A DNA stretch of 42,760 nucleotides from UBA11855 sp035297385 (GCA_035297385.1 DATGZD010000043.1:1-42760); one strand, 5' to 3'; numbered from the stretch's first letter, positions 1 through 8,486 are shown. Translations and numbers: made by a program. Notes: generated by a model from the sequence alone, not told the origin.

Positions 1-1946
1 AGAGCTAAAGTACGCAGAATTTGTTTTAGAAAATCTTTTCCCGCAACGTCACCAGGCACCAAGGTAATATAGACTTTGGCTTTCGTTTTTATCGCGTCTA
101 CAGGTCCACCAATGAATTGTAGTTTATCATTATCGACTATGCCTATTGTTATTCTTAATGGAACACCACGCATCCAGTTTCTTTTTCCAGCCACAAAAAA
201 TGCACCATGCGGGACGTACTCACCCGAGGGGCCAGTCTTACTGAGTTGATCAGGCGTAACCCAATACACGTCAGCAGAGCCTAACCCTTCACGCCAGGCT
301 CTACTTAGCGCCGCTGCATATTCACCAGCTTCACGTAGAGTTTGCTCCGTTACGGATCTACCCTCAGTCTTAACAACGACGAAGGGTGCGCCAGTGATTT
401 CAGCATGAAAAACTATATCATCTTTTGCAGCGTGTTTCTTGACAAGAACTTCATTGCTGACGACATCTTTACCTGCTACGATGAGCATTCCATCAGAACT
501 GATAAACCAATGAAACCTCTCAAACCATTCCTTAGTCTCGAGTCTACGGCTTGTAAACTTTTCCAGCATCTCAGCAGGTTTGGTTATTTGTTCAGTCTCA
601 GCAGATTTAATCTTTCGTTCAAGACCATCCAGTTTTTGGCGTGACTCATCTAATGCTGTTGAAGCACCAGCAGCTTTCTGCTTGATCTTCTTACCTTGCT
701 CGTAATATTTAGCAGCGTTTTCAAAGAGTGATTTTCTAAGATTTAGACTGAATTTTAACATATTAACACTAACATTTAGAGCCATATTTTTTGCATCAAA
801 ACCCTCTACACATACAGTACTTTTGCCTGAGTCGTGAGGGGAGGAAAAGTCTGAAGCTATAGTGTTAAGGTCTTTTCGATTTGTTCGTGCATCATTGAAT
901 TTATCTAACAGTGTTTGAATTTCACTAGAATAAGCATAGATGGTGTCGCCAATCTTCTTTTGTCTTTCTATTTGGATTTCAGCATCACGGATAGTTTCCT
1001 CTTGCTCATTAATTACCCGCTTTAACCTATCAGCTTGGCGGTTTAAGGGTTCAATTTCACTTTGTACGACAGCTGACTTTTCAGCCACAGTGACTCTAAG
1101 ATAGAATTCATCTAACGCTTCGTTAAAGTCTTTAAAGACTTTGAACTTGCATGATTCGTATTGTTTAAGCTGAAAAGGTACGACATCCAAGTATTCTTCA
1201 GCTTCACTTAAAATTATGCGAGGCTCAAAACGCGCATTCATTAGATTACAGAGAAGAATCTGAAGATTTTCAAAAATAGCTTTAATCTCAGCGTCTACTA
1301 ATGCATCACAATGTTTAGTCTTTTCGATTCCTGCACGGAGCAATATTTCTTCTGCATAGAATCCGCCTATGCCTAAGGTTCGTGCTATACTCCTGACAAC
1401 CTCAGTGTTGCCGCATTTTTTCAAATCTTCTCTTAATTCATCAAATGTTGTGTTCAAAGGATTTCTACCGCTGATAGGCGGAAATGCATACGTTTCAGTC
1501 CTGACAATATTACGGTCGCGCATTCGTTTAAACACTAAAGCTTGAAGAATGATTCCTTTTTCTGTTGACAGAATTAAGTTTCCTTCACCAAAAAGTTCTA
1601 GAATCAACTGTAACTTACCTTCATTAGTATCAAAAGTAAAAATTACGATTCTTTCGAATTCATGCTGTTTCACTGTTCTAAGCCAAGCATTTCGCAAATA
1701 CTTTCTTAAAGCCATACAAAAAATCGGCGGTGACTCAGGTTTTTCTTGACCATAAGCTGTTAAATGTAAGCGTCTACCTGCTTCCAGTAACAAAAGCAAT
1801 GGTGGCATGTTGACCTTATGTAGTTTAAGAAGTAAAGTCTTAGAGTCGATTTGGTAGATGTTATTTACTCTAGAATTTGTTATTGCTTTCTCTAACTCAT
1901 AGACCTCTGCAGCAATGTCGAAGCTAGTGAAGATCTTATTTGGCAA
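1..1946 (-). CDS. NFACT family protein (RqcH/Rqc2/Tae2-like ribosome quality control factor), 3' end outside window
   Basis: Reading the minus strand gives about 648 uninterrupted residues running off the window edge, so the C-terminus is missing. The N-terminus (FTSFDIAAEVYELEKAI, then RVNNIYQI) and ELFGEGNLIL are NFACT-N signatures. A long charged coiled-coil middle follows, then the NFACT-R (DUF814) domain with KEWFERFHWFISSDG, a KKHAAKDDIVFHAE stretch and PSGEYVPHGAFFVAGKRNW. Family members bind 50S subunits carrying a stalled peptidyl-tRNA, and some recruit tRNA to add C-terminal tails. The start is TTG at 1946: an in-frame stop lies about 45 bases upstream, no in-frame ATG or GTG intervenes, and a GAGTGA Shine-Dalgarno-like motif precedes it by 7 bases. 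A TATA-like box (TTATTTATAA, near 1985-1994) fits a short leader. The family call is firm; tailing activity is not shown by sequence. Confidence 0.93.
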   Translation of the reverse strand, partial: MPNKIFTSFDIAAEVYELEKAITNSRVNNIYQIDSKTLLLKLHKVNMPPLLLLLEAGRRLHLTAYGQEKPESPPIFCMALRKYLRNAWLRTVKQHEFERIVIFTFDTNEGKLQLILELFGEGNLILSTEKGIILQALVFKRMRDRNIVRTETYAFPPISGRNPLNTTFDELREDLKKCGNTEVVRSIARTLGIGGFYAEEILLRAGIEKTKHCDALVDAEIKAIFENLQILLCNLMNARFEPRIILSEAEEYLDVVPFQLKQYESCKFKVFKDFNEALDEFYLRVTVAEKSAVVQSEIEPLNRQADRLKRVINEQEETIRDAEIQIERQKKIGDTIYAYSSEIQTLLDKFNDARTNRKDLNTIASDFSSPHDSGKSTVCVEGFDAKNMALNVSVNMLKFSLNLRKSLFENAAKYYEQGKKIKQKAAGASTALDESRQKLDGLERKIKSAETEQITKPAEMLEKFTSRRLETKEWFERFHWFISSDGMLIVAGKDVVSNEVLVKKHAAKDDIVFHAEITGAPFVVVKTEGRSVTEQTLREAGEYAAALSRAWREGLGSADVYWVTPDQLSKTGPSGEYVPHGAFFVAGKRNWMRGVPLRITIGIVDNDKLQFIGGPVDAIKTKAKVYITLVPGDVAGKDFLKQILRTLA

Positions 1947-2056
1947 ATTAGTTTCACTCGTGTTTAAAGCATATTGGCTTTGTAGTTATAAATAACGAGC
2001 ATCTTAATAATCCGAGTAATCGAAAGCTTTAACATCCGCTCTCAATTACGTCAATT

Positions 2057-2668
2057 ATGTATATTTTGGATGTTTTAGGAATGGTTTCAACAGAGCCTAA
2101 ACAATGTATAATCCCTATTCATAGACCAACATCCCGTGAGATGCTTTTCTTCTTTCTCTGTGGAGTAATTATGAGTATCTCGATAACATTCTTCATAAGT
2201 TCATTGTTAGAACCGACCTTGGTTGGTTTACCTGCTCTGTCAGCTGAAGTCATTTTTATCGCAGTGTTTCCGGGTTTCATTGAAGAATTTTCCAAAATAT
2301 TTCCTCTCTATTATCGCCATGCTGAAACGCAACGTTCAATCCTCAATTTGGCAATTATGGTCGGTTTAGGTTTTGCATTAGTTGAGCTGTTTGAATACGT
2401 ACTTTTGATGGGAACACCAGTAATTGTTCGTATTCCTGGACTCTTCTTCCACCCAGCTACAACAACTATATCAGCATACGGTATAGTCACGAAAAGACCA
2501 CTACCATTCTATTTGTTGGCGGCGAGTCTACATTTCTCAACTAATCTGTTTGCTATCCTTACTCCTTTTCCATTTTCATTACAGTTTATATTCATTGCAA
2601 TAACCATTTATCTAGCATATTCATTCTACAATCGATCGAAAGAGAAACCAATAGCATGGTACTGCTAA
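2057..2668 (+). CDS. PrsW-like glutamic intramembrane protease (CPBP/PrsW superfamily)
   Basis: This 203-residue protein has about five or six hydrophobic segments. Motifs in PrsW order are visible: FIEEFSK (E76, E77, K80), a glycine-rich helix with E110 and E113, FFHPATTTISAYG (H132) and LHFSTNLFA (H159, N163). In the PrsW family the paired Glu and the two His sites are the proposed active site within the membrane. Bacterial PrsW cleaves anti-sigma factors; archaeal substrates are unknown. An alternative ATG at 2081 would remove eight residues. The gene is divergent from the NFACT gene and is not in an operon, so the context gives no substrate. Confidence 0.72.
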   Translation: MYILDVLGMVSTEPKQCIIPIHRPTSREMLFFFLCGVIMSISITFFISSLLEPTLVGLPALSAEVIFIAVFPGFIEEFSKIFPLYYRHAETQRSILNLAIMVGLGFALVELFEYVLLMGTPVIVRIPGLFFHPATTTISAYGIVTKRPLPFYLLAASLHFSTNLFAILTPFPFSLQFIFIAITIYLAYSFYNRSKEKPIAWYC

Positions 2669-2836
2669 CAATCGAACGAAAGAATTGAGGATGTTTTTGC
2701 TGTACTAATTATTAGGTAAATTGCTCTTTAATAGCCTCAATTTAAGTACGCTGTATTATGTTTGGTAAGCCATTAATATGTGAGCAACTTTTTAAGGTAG
2801 ATACTAAGTCAATAAGAAACAAGGATTTGACAATCA

Positions 2837-3136
2837 GTGAAACAATTGACAGTCATCTACTGGACGAGGTTCGTATTAGCCATTGTTGCCGGCGTAATAA
2901 GCACTTATGTTACATTAGCACTTGGAGATAGAGGCGTAAATACAATACTAAATGGTGTAACTGTAGCATTGATAATCTATTTATCCACTTACTATTTGTT
3001 CTTCAAGCCACACTACAGAAACAAAATTGAGAAACAATCAAAGCTTATGTCTCAAGGAATAGGTATCTATTTCTTCACGTGGCTCCTATTCTGGGTACTA
3101 ACGTACACGATATTGTTGGGACCAGTAGCAGGCTAA
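2837..3136 (+). CDS. Small 3-TM membrane protein, EMC6-like
   Basis: This 99-residue protein has three predicted membrane helices: residues about 8-28, 36-55 and 72-95. The GTG start at 2837 is preceded at some distance by AAGGA. A short basic hydrophilic loop (KPHYRNKIEKQSK) links helices 2 and 3. The pattern of TRFVLAIVAG in helix 1, a short turn, and a GIGIYFFTW...YTILLGP third helix recalls EMC6/TMEM93 (Rab5ip family), a subunit of the ER membrane insertase complex. Archaea encode the EMC3/YidC-like partner, but none is next to this gene. The gene is certain enough; the EMC6 relation is a by-eye resemblance only. Confidence 0.6.
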   Translation: MKQLTVIYWTRFVLAIVAGVISTYVTLALGDRGVNTILNGVTVALIIYLSTYYLFFKPHYRNKIEKQSKLMSQGIGIYFFTWLLFWVLTYTILLGPVAG

Positions 3137-3162
3137 TAGACTGATATGTGAGTTAATGTTTA

Positions 3163-3615
3163 CTAGTCTTTGCCCCGAAAGAAATTTGCAATTGTCGCTT
3201 GGCTTTTATCGCTTCTAAGAGTCTCAAGAGATTTTTCTCCATCTGAACCTTTAGCTGATCCAGTTGATTTTGGGCTTTCCAGCCTAGCAAGTACGCGCAT
3301 GCAATCTGACCATGCTGAGAAGTAACCCCGGTCAAAATCACCGTGTAAACCGTTTCGTGTATGCTCTAGGAATTCGCGCCTATGCATGTGCAGGGTGGGT
3401 TTATCTGTTAAATCGAGTTTTGAAAAAAAGGCGTAGTTGTCGTTGCCGGTCTTACGTGTGAGACACATACCATACAACGCGCGAAAGTAACCTCGATTGT
3501 ACTCGGTTTTATGCATTTTTTGTTTTAGTCTTTCCAGTTCACGTTCTGCCTCTGTAAATTGGCGATTAACGATGAGTTGGAAATATCGAGTTACCAACGC
3601 TTGGGGTATAGGCAT
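3163..3615 (-). CDS. Helical protein with C-terminal PCNA-interacting (PIP) motif, downstream of radA
   Basis: This is a 150-residue hydrophilic protein. The first ~110 residues look largely helical, with a charged AERELERLKQKMHK segment. A low-complexity linker (GSAKGSDGEKS) follows. The last 12 residues are QATIANFFRGKD, which match the PIP-box pattern Q-x-x-hydrophobic-x-x-F-F exactly (Q139, I142, F145, F146), at the chain end where such motifs usually sit. PIP boxes dock proteins on the sliding clamp PCNA. The gene begins three bases after the radA stop and is almost certainly cotranscribed with it, which supports a role in replication-coupled repair or recombination. No catalytic motif was recognised. 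Product function is inference. Confidence 0.8.
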   Translation of the reverse strand: MPIPQALVTRYFQLIVNRQFTEAERELERLKQKMHKTEYNRGYFRALYGMCLTRKTGNDNYAFFSKLDLTDKPTLHMHRREFLEHTRNGLHGDFDRGYFSAWSDCMRVLARLESPKSTGSAKGSDGEKSLETLRSDKSQATIANFFRGKD

Positions 3616-3618
3616 GTT

Positions 3619-4659
3619 TTATCGGCTACGACCTTTAGATGCTTTTTCTTCTTCTGTTACATCTTCTATTCCGTTTGTTGTGACTTTAAGGATTTCCTCT
3701 CCCTCAGGTAAATAGGGACTTGACACTAAGCGGGCAATACGTACTGGGCCATGCGATGCTCTACGTAGATAGATTCTTGTGTGGCTTGTATGTCCAACAA
3801 TGTGTCCGCCGATTGGATGAGTGGCATCTCCAAAGAATTGATCTGGTTTAGCCATGACCTGATTAGTTACAACTGCCACACAATTAAATGCTCTCGCTAA
3901 GGAAATGAGTTTATGCATGTGTTTGTTTAGTTTTTGCTGTCGCGAAGCGAGCATTTCTCGTCCAATGTATTCGCTTCTGAAATGTGCCGTCAAAGAATCT
4001 ACGATAATGAGTTTGATGTTGTTTTTCTTTATGATTTCATCTGCATTCTCCAGTAGAAACATTTGATGATCTGAAGTAAAAGCTTCAGCGTAGATTATGT
4101 TTTTGACGACTTGTTCAGGATCTAAACCTAAATGTTTAGACATTTCGATTATACGTTCAAGTCTAAAGGTATTCTCTGTGTCAACATATAATGCGCCTCC
4201 ATTGAGACCCCCACGTTCAGGAGGCAACTGTACATTAACGCAAAGTTGATGACAGAATTGACTTTTTCCGCTACCGTATTCGCCGTAAAACTCAGTGATC
4301 GTCTGTGTCTCTAAACCGCCATCAACCATCTTATCAACCGCTTTACTGCCTGTAGATAAACGTAATACAGACTGACGCATTTTGTATAATTCATCTGCTC
4401 GTACGAAATTGATACCTATAGCAGAACGCGCGGCATCAATAATTTGAAACGCTTTCTTCTCACTAACGCCGACTGGTTCTAACTCACGCGATGTAGCCAT
4501 CGCTAAAGATTCAACTGTATGATAGCCAAGTTCACGTAATTTTTGGCTTGTAGCTGGACCTACACCTGGAAGATCTTCTATGAAATCGTATTTTTTCTTC
4601 TCTTCTTTTCCTTTCTCTTCGACATTGTTTTCTTTTTCGTCTTCTACTATTTCTGACAT
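3619..4659 (-). CDS. radA: DNA repair and recombination protein RadA
   Basis: At 346 residues this is the normal length for archaeal RadA/Rad51 recombinases, which form ATP-dependent filaments on single-stranded DNA and drive strand exchange. After an acidic/basic N-terminal tail of about 25 residues comes the helix-hairpin-helix domain (DLPGVGPATSQKLRELGY, residues ~29-46). Walker A is GEYGSGKSQ (126-134) and Walker B is LIIVDSL. The polymerisation/ATPase core continues to HIVGHTSHTRIYLRR. The ATG at 4659 gives the expected N-terminus. A TATA-like box (GACTTAAATACT on the minus strand, near 4709-4720) places transcription initiation inside the 8-bp inverted repeat at 4682-4701. The PIP-box gene follows directly. 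Confidence 0.97.
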   Translation of the reverse strand: MSEIVEDEKENNVEEKGKEEKKKYDFIEDLPGVGPATSQKLRELGYHTVESLAMATSRELEPVGVSEKKAFQIIDAARSAIGINFVRADELYKMRQSVLRLSTGSKAVDKMVDGGLETQTITEFYGEYGSGKSQFCHQLCVNVQLPPERGGLNGGALYVDTENTFRLERIIEMSKHLGLDPEQVVKNIIYAEAFTSDHQMFLLENADEIIKKNNIKLIIVDSLTAHFRSEYIGREMLASRQQKLNKHMHKLISLARAFNCVAVVTNQVMAKPDQFFGDATHPIGGHIVGHTSHTRIYLRRASHGPVRIARLVSSPYLPEGEEILKVTTNGIEDVTEEEKASKGRSR

Positions 4660-4681
4660 TTTTTCTTTACACTCTATTTTG

Positions 4682-4701
4682 TGAACATTGCTTAATGTTC
4701 A
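4682..4701. promoter_or_regulatory. Perfect 8-bp inverted repeat at the predicted radA transcription start (candidate operator)
   Basis: TGAACATT, then a GCTT spacer, then AATGTTCA: both arms match perfectly over 8 bp. It lies 22-42 bases upstream of the radA ATG. Given a TATA-like element near 4709-4720, the expected transcription start (about 25 bases downstream) falls within this palindrome. A dimeric repressor bound here would block initiation. The sequence is seen directly; the regulatory role is inference. Confidence 0.5.
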
Positions 4702-4823
4702 TAGTTGCAGTATTTAAGTCACACGAAAACAAAAAATTATTTTGCAGTGGAGGGGTCAGTTAAAGTGAAAATAAACTTTACACTTAAACTATAAATCTTA
4801 ACATCACAAATATAACAAAATCA

Positions 4824-5729
4824 ATGCGGATGGAAATAACCTTGAGTTCAAGAATCATTGAGACTGCAGCCTTCAATCTCATCCAAAGCGCTGTTATTCA
4901 CTTACCTCAAGACATTAAAAATGGATTAATCAAGGCTTACGACAGAGAAACAAATAAAACAGCAAGAATACAACTAAAAACCATTCTGGATAACATAGAA
5001 CTTGCTGAAAAGCAACAGGCACCTCTGTGTCAAGATACAGGAACGATCACATTTTATGTAAAGGCAGGCTCAAACTTTCAAGACTTGGGAGTAATAGAAT
5101 CAGCACTAATCAATGCTACACGCAAGGCTACAAACGAAGTTCCACTTAGACCTAATGCAGTCAATCCCTTTACGCAAAAAAATAGTAATGATAACACTGG
5201 GCGCTTTGTCCCAATCATATTTTGGGAAATTGTGGAAGGTAATGGATTAGAATTGACGGTTATGATGAAGGGAGGCGGCTCTGAAAATGTTTCTGCCCTT
5301 GGAATGCTTAATCCAAGCGATGGAATTAACGGAGTTAAGAAGTTTGTTGTGGATGCCGTGATCAAAGCTGGAGCACAACCATGTCCACCAACGATTCTGG
5401 GTGTTGCCATCGGAGGCACTGCAGATATGGCCACATATTTGGCTAAGAAGGCACTGTTTAAACCTTTGAATGAAGAAAACCCTGAATCCAATTTAGCTAG
5501 ACTCGAACACGAACTTCTACAGGCTGTGAATTTAACTGGGATTGGTCCCATGGGATTAGGTGGTAAGACAACGGTCTTAGGCATCCATTTGGATTATGCA
5601 TTCAGACATCCTGCAAGTTTTCCTGTTGCCGTTGCGTTTAGTTGCTGGGCGGACCGACATGCCTCGGCTAAAATCAGTAGTAATAGTCAAGTTGAGTATT
5701 CAATAAATGGAGCAATCAATAACCTATGA
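4824..5729 (+). CDS. Fumarate hydratase class I, alpha (N-terminal) subunit
   Basis: At 301 residues this is the usual length for the alpha subunit of two-subunit, iron-sulfur class I fumarases, which interconvert fumarate and malate. Three Cys contexts expected for 4Fe-4S ligation are present: APLCQDTGT, GAQPCPPTILGVAIGG and FSCWADRHAS. The MMKGGGSENVSALGML and GIGPMGLGGKTTVLG stretches are family hallmarks. L(+)-tartrate dehydratase alpha shares these motifs, so the substrate is assigned mainly on the general prevalence of fumarase. A TATA box (AAACTATAAATC, near 4786-4797) lies about 30 bases upstream, giving an almost leaderless transcript. ATG at 4830 is an alternative start. The stop overlaps the beta-subunit start (ATGA). 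Confidence 0.93.
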   Translation: MRMEITLSSRIIETAAFNLIQSAVIHLPQDIKNGLIKAYDRETNKTARIQLKTILDNIELAEKQQAPLCQDTGTITFYVKAGSNFQDLGVIESALINATRKATNEVPLRPNAVNPFTQKNSNDNTGRFVPIIFWEIVEGNGLELTVMMKGGGSENVSALGMLNPSDGINGVKKFVVDAVIKAGAQPCPPTILGVAIGGTADMATYLAKKALFKPLNEENPESNLARLEHELLQAVNLTGIGPMGLGGKTTVLGIHLDYAFRHPASFPVAVAFSCWADRHASAKISSNSQVEYSINGAINNL

Positions 5730-6325
5730 CGGTTGTTAACCTGAAAACACCTATCTCAGAGGAAGAAATACGCAAATTACTTGTTAATGATATACTTTAC
5801 CTGTCTGGAACAATTGTTACTGCACGAGATCAAGCACATAAACGCCTAATAGAGTCTGCAAAGCAGGGAAAGCATCTGCAAATGAACCTAGAGGGTTTAG
5901 CGATCTATCATTGTGGACCAGTTGTAATTCAACGGGATAGTGAGTGGCGCGTTGTTGCGGCTGGCCCAACGACGAGTACACGAATGGAAGTTTACACTCC
6001 AGATTTGCTTAAGAAGTTTAAACCTAGAGTAATAATTGGAAAAGGCGGCATGGCAGAGAGGACAACACAGGCATTGAAGACCTACGGTGCAATCTATGCT
6101 ACCTTTACAGGGGGCGCTGCAGTGTTGGCTGCAAAGACTATTAAGAAAGTTAAGGATGTTGTGTGGCCAGATTTAGGTATGCCTGAAGCCATGTGGTTTC
6201 TTGAGATTGAAGATTTTGGTCCATTAGTAGTTGCTATTGACTCACACGGAAATAATCTGTTTCAAGAGGTTGCTAAAATCGCTGAGCGAAACAAAGAATT
6301 AATCTATAATAAGCTTGGACTTTAG
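5726..6325 (+). CDS. Fumarate hydratase class I, beta (C-terminal) subunit
   Basis: This 199-residue protein matches the beta subunit of class I fumarase/tartrate dehydratase. The start overlaps the alpha stop by four bases (ATGA), implying translational coupling and 1:1 synthesis. Recognisable elements are LSGTIVTARDQAHKRL, IYHCGPVV, AAGPTTSTRMEVYTPDLL, IIGKGGM, and GGAAVLAAKTIKKVKDVVW followed by GMPEAMWFLEIEDFGPLVV. The beta subunit supplies part of the dicarboxylate site at the interface with alpha. With malate dehydrogenase elsewhere it would serve the C4 part of a partial or full TCA cycle; that pathway link is inference. Confidence 0.93.
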   Translation: MTVVNLKTPISEEEIRKLLVNDILYLSGTIVTARDQAHKRLIESAKQGKHLQMNLEGLAIYHCGPVVIQRDSEWRVVAAGPTTSTRMEVYTPDLLKKFKPRVIIGKGGMAERTTQALKTYGAIYATFTGGAAVLAAKTIKKVKDVVWPDLGMPEAMWFLEIEDFGPLVVAIDSHGNNLFQEVAKIAERNKELIYNKLGL

Positions 6326-6442
6326 CTTCAACTCAATCAATCTACGTATACTATTGCGATTACTATGCTTCTCTTTGTGTAGAGAGTTTTCGCATTGTGA
6401 ATTGACATAGCCTTTAAATTTAAAAACACTCTGTATCAAGTG

Positions 6443-6632
6443 GTGAAAAGAAACGGGTTATGGAAGTGCTGGAACTCCACCATGGATTGATGAAAGAAGA
6501 GCTGAAGAAGACAAAAGAAAACGAAAAGAAGCAGAAACTGCAGCAAAGATTGATGCATTAGAAAAAGAAAATACGCAGCTTAAGAAACGTATTACGGAGC
6601 TCGAGGCAGAGCTTAGAGAGATTAAGAAGTAG
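6443..6632 (+). pseudogene. Small coiled-coil protein gene with no usable start in frame (frameshift or near-cognate start)
   Basis: The frame ending at TAG 6630-6632 encodes a peptide of about 60 residues: GYGSAGTPPWIDERRAEED, then a strongly charged heptad coiled coil (LEKENTQLKKRITELEAEL). It looks genuinely coding. The frame contains no ATG, GTG or TTG, and is closed upstream by TGA 6444-6446. Deleting one G from GGG (6455-6457) would join it to GTG 6443 and give MKRNGYGSAGTPPW, with a TATA-like box (TTTAAATTTAAAA, ~6413-6425) placed for a leaderless start. Alternatively GGTGA (6442-6446) is a Shine-Dalgarno for ACG at 6453. It may be an assembly indel, a true pseudogene or a near-cognate start; I cannot decide. 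Function unknown. Confidence 0.5.
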
Positions 6633-6650
6633 TTTCTTCAAACCTTGATA

Positions 6651-7127
6651 CTAAAGTTTCTTGCTCATCACGTAAGCATCTTCGCCGTCTGAGTAGTATC
6701 CATGTATAGTACGGCTGACTTCAAAGCCTAATTTTTTGTATAAGGAGATGCCTGCATCATTTGTAACGCGAACTTCCAGATAGCATTGTTTGGCTTTGTA
6801 GTATTGCATCCCTTCCAAGGCTGTTTTGATTAAAGCTTGAGCTATTCCTTTCCTTCGCGCTGTTGGAAGTACGGCAATGCTTACGACATGTCCTTTTCTG
6901 ATTAAGCCTCCTAAACCAAAATTTGATAAGCCAACTTCTATGCGGCACATGATGTAGCCCGCCACTCTGCCATCTAACTCAGACACAATGAAGGTTTCTG
7001 GAAACCGTTCATAGAGGTCCATGAAAAAATAGTCACTGTAATTCTCTGGCAAAGTTTCTCGGTTAATCTGCATGACTGCTTGTAGATCATCAGGCTTGAA
7101 TTTTCGGAGTCGGAAAGTCTGTAGCAT
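6651..7127 (-). CDS. rimI: GNAT acetyltransferase, RimI/Ard1-like (N-terminal protein acetyltransferase)
   Basis: This 158-residue single-domain GNAT protein reads LRKFKPDDLQAVMQINRETLPENYSDYFF at the N-terminus, like archaeal RimI/Ard1. The acetyl-CoA-binding segment is VVSIAVLPTARRKGIAQALI (motif R-x-x-G-x-A, V-strand splay). C-terminal LEVRVTNDAGISLYKKLGFEVSRTIHGYYSDGEDAYVM is characteristic of this group, including the YYxDGEDA tail seen in archaeal Nat enzymes. They acetylate protein N-termini using acetyl-CoA. The gene is convergent with the fumarase operon and the small coiled-coil gene. Confidence 0.88.
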   Translation of the reverse strand: MLQTFRLRKFKPDDLQAVMQINRETLPENYSDYFFMDLYERFPETFIVSELDGRVAGYIMCRIEVGLSNFGLGGLIRKGHVVSIAVLPTARRKGIAQALIKTALEGMQYYKAKQCYLEVRVTNDAGISLYKKLGFEVSRTIHGYYSDGEDAYVMSKKL

Positions 7128-7205
7128 TAGGTCGCCTTCTGAAAGGAGATTTCTGTTGACAACTTAAAGGTTGTGTTTTAAACATCTCTCTTTGAGATCC
7201 TGCAC

Positions 7206-8486
7206 TTAACCCTGTTCGCTTGCAACTTTAACTTCTGGTAGCAGATAGTTACCGTATGGCATCGCCCAGACTTTGCTGCTTGAACCCGCAATTTTGAAAG
7301 CTTCAGTTAAGGCATCATTAACTGCTCTCGCAGTTTTAACTTTGAAAATGTTTGCAGCATAATAATCAGGCAACGATGAAACTAGAATTATTGTATGATT
7401 CTGCAACGCCTTCAGTAAGTAGTAGGCTTTATGACCACCTAACACGAAGTTGCGCTTGATCTCTCGTTCTACTGATTTCAAATCACTCAAACGTACCATC
7501 CAATCATAGAAAACTTGGTTTCCATGGCCCTCAGCGCATTCAGCGACAAGTACTATGACACCACCTCGTTTGACGATCTCCAAAGCATTGTCCAACGCTT
7601 TGTATGCTTGAAAAAGATTCATATCTGCTGGATATCCGCCGGGACTTGCGACGACGATGTCAGCGCGTCGATCAACAGAAACACGATACATGTCATTTAC
7701 TGCTTTTACCGCTTCATTGAAGGCTTGTTCAACGTCGCCTGCGAAAGCTTTCACTATTTCACCCTTACTGTTGCTGATTGTGTTGACTATGAAATCAATT
7801 TTCGCCAGTCGTGCTGCTTCAGTCATATCTTCATGGATAGGGTTTCCTGTTAGAATTCCTGTTCTTGCGTTTGAATTCAGTAGCATAGCATGGTTTTGTT
7901 TTATGGTTTCTTCACCTGCAACTGCGGGTAATACGCTTTTTCTTCCCCCGCCATATCCTGCATAGTAATGGAAGCCGACATCACCAAGCAATATTTTCAC
8001 GTTTGCTTCGGCAAACGTACGGTTTATGAAGACTTTGTTACCATGAGTCTTAGTGTTACCAACATGAATTAGGTCTGACGCACGGCAGTCGTGACTGATT
8101 GATTTAAGCCGTTTGTATGATTCCTCACCAAGGAGTCTCTTAGCTTCTTCATCTGTCACTGCTCGATGCGTCCCACAGCCAAAAATGATTGTTACGCTTT
8201 CGTCCTTTATGCCCGTAGTATTGAGTTCAGCTAAAACAGGCAAAAGCATCACTTCAGTGGGCGCATGTCTGGTTGCATCGTCTACGACTATGGCAACTTT
8301 GCTATCTGGCTTAACGATTTCACCTAATTGTTTCGCGCCAATCGGCTCGTGCAGAGCGCGTTCAACCTCGGCTCTTGCATCAGGAGCAGCGACTAATTCT
8401 TTTGGATTTACTGTTCCCAAAAAATTACGAACAGGAATCCGTACACAGACGTCTGTTCTGCCGTAAGGTAACCACACATCAACCAT
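7206..8486 (-). CDS. LarA-like nickel-dependent racemase/epimerase family protein (DUF2088)
   Basis: From ATG 8486 the product is 426 residues and starts MVDVWLPYGRTDVCVRIP, the normal LarA-family N-terminus. A GTGAT Shine-Dalgarno five bases upstream supports this start over ATG 8552, which would add 22 residues not typical of the family. Motifs seen are VVDDATRHAPT, CGTHRAVTDEEAKRLLG, ISHDC, GFHYYAGYGGGRKSVLPAVAG, and NPIHEDMTEAARLAKIDF. LarA isomerises lactate using a covalently bound nickel-pincer (NPN) cofactor; many homologues act on other 2-hydroxy acids. No cofactor genes (larB, larC, larE) are adjacent, so the substrate is unassigned. Confidence 0.85.
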   Translation of the reverse strand: MVDVWLPYGRTDVCVRIPVRNFLGTVNPKELVAAPDARAEVERALHEPIGAKQLGEIVKPDSKVAIVVDDATRHAPTEVMLLPVLAELNTTGIKDESVTIIFGCGTHRAVTDEEAKRLLGEESYKRLKSISHDCRASDLIHVGNTKTHGNKVFINRTFAEANVKILLGDVGFHYYAGYGGGRKSVLPAVAGEETIKQNHAMLLNSNARTGILTGNPIHEDMTEAARLAKIDFIVNTISNSKGEIVKAFAGDVEQAFNEAVKAVNDMYRVSVDRRADIVVASPGGYPADMNLFQAYKALDNALEIVKRGGVIVLVAECAEGHGNQVFYDWMVRLSDLKSVEREIKRNFVLGGHKAYYLLKALQNHTIILVSSLPDYYAANIFKVKTARAVNDALTEAFKIAGSSSKVWAMPYGNYLLPEVKVASEQG

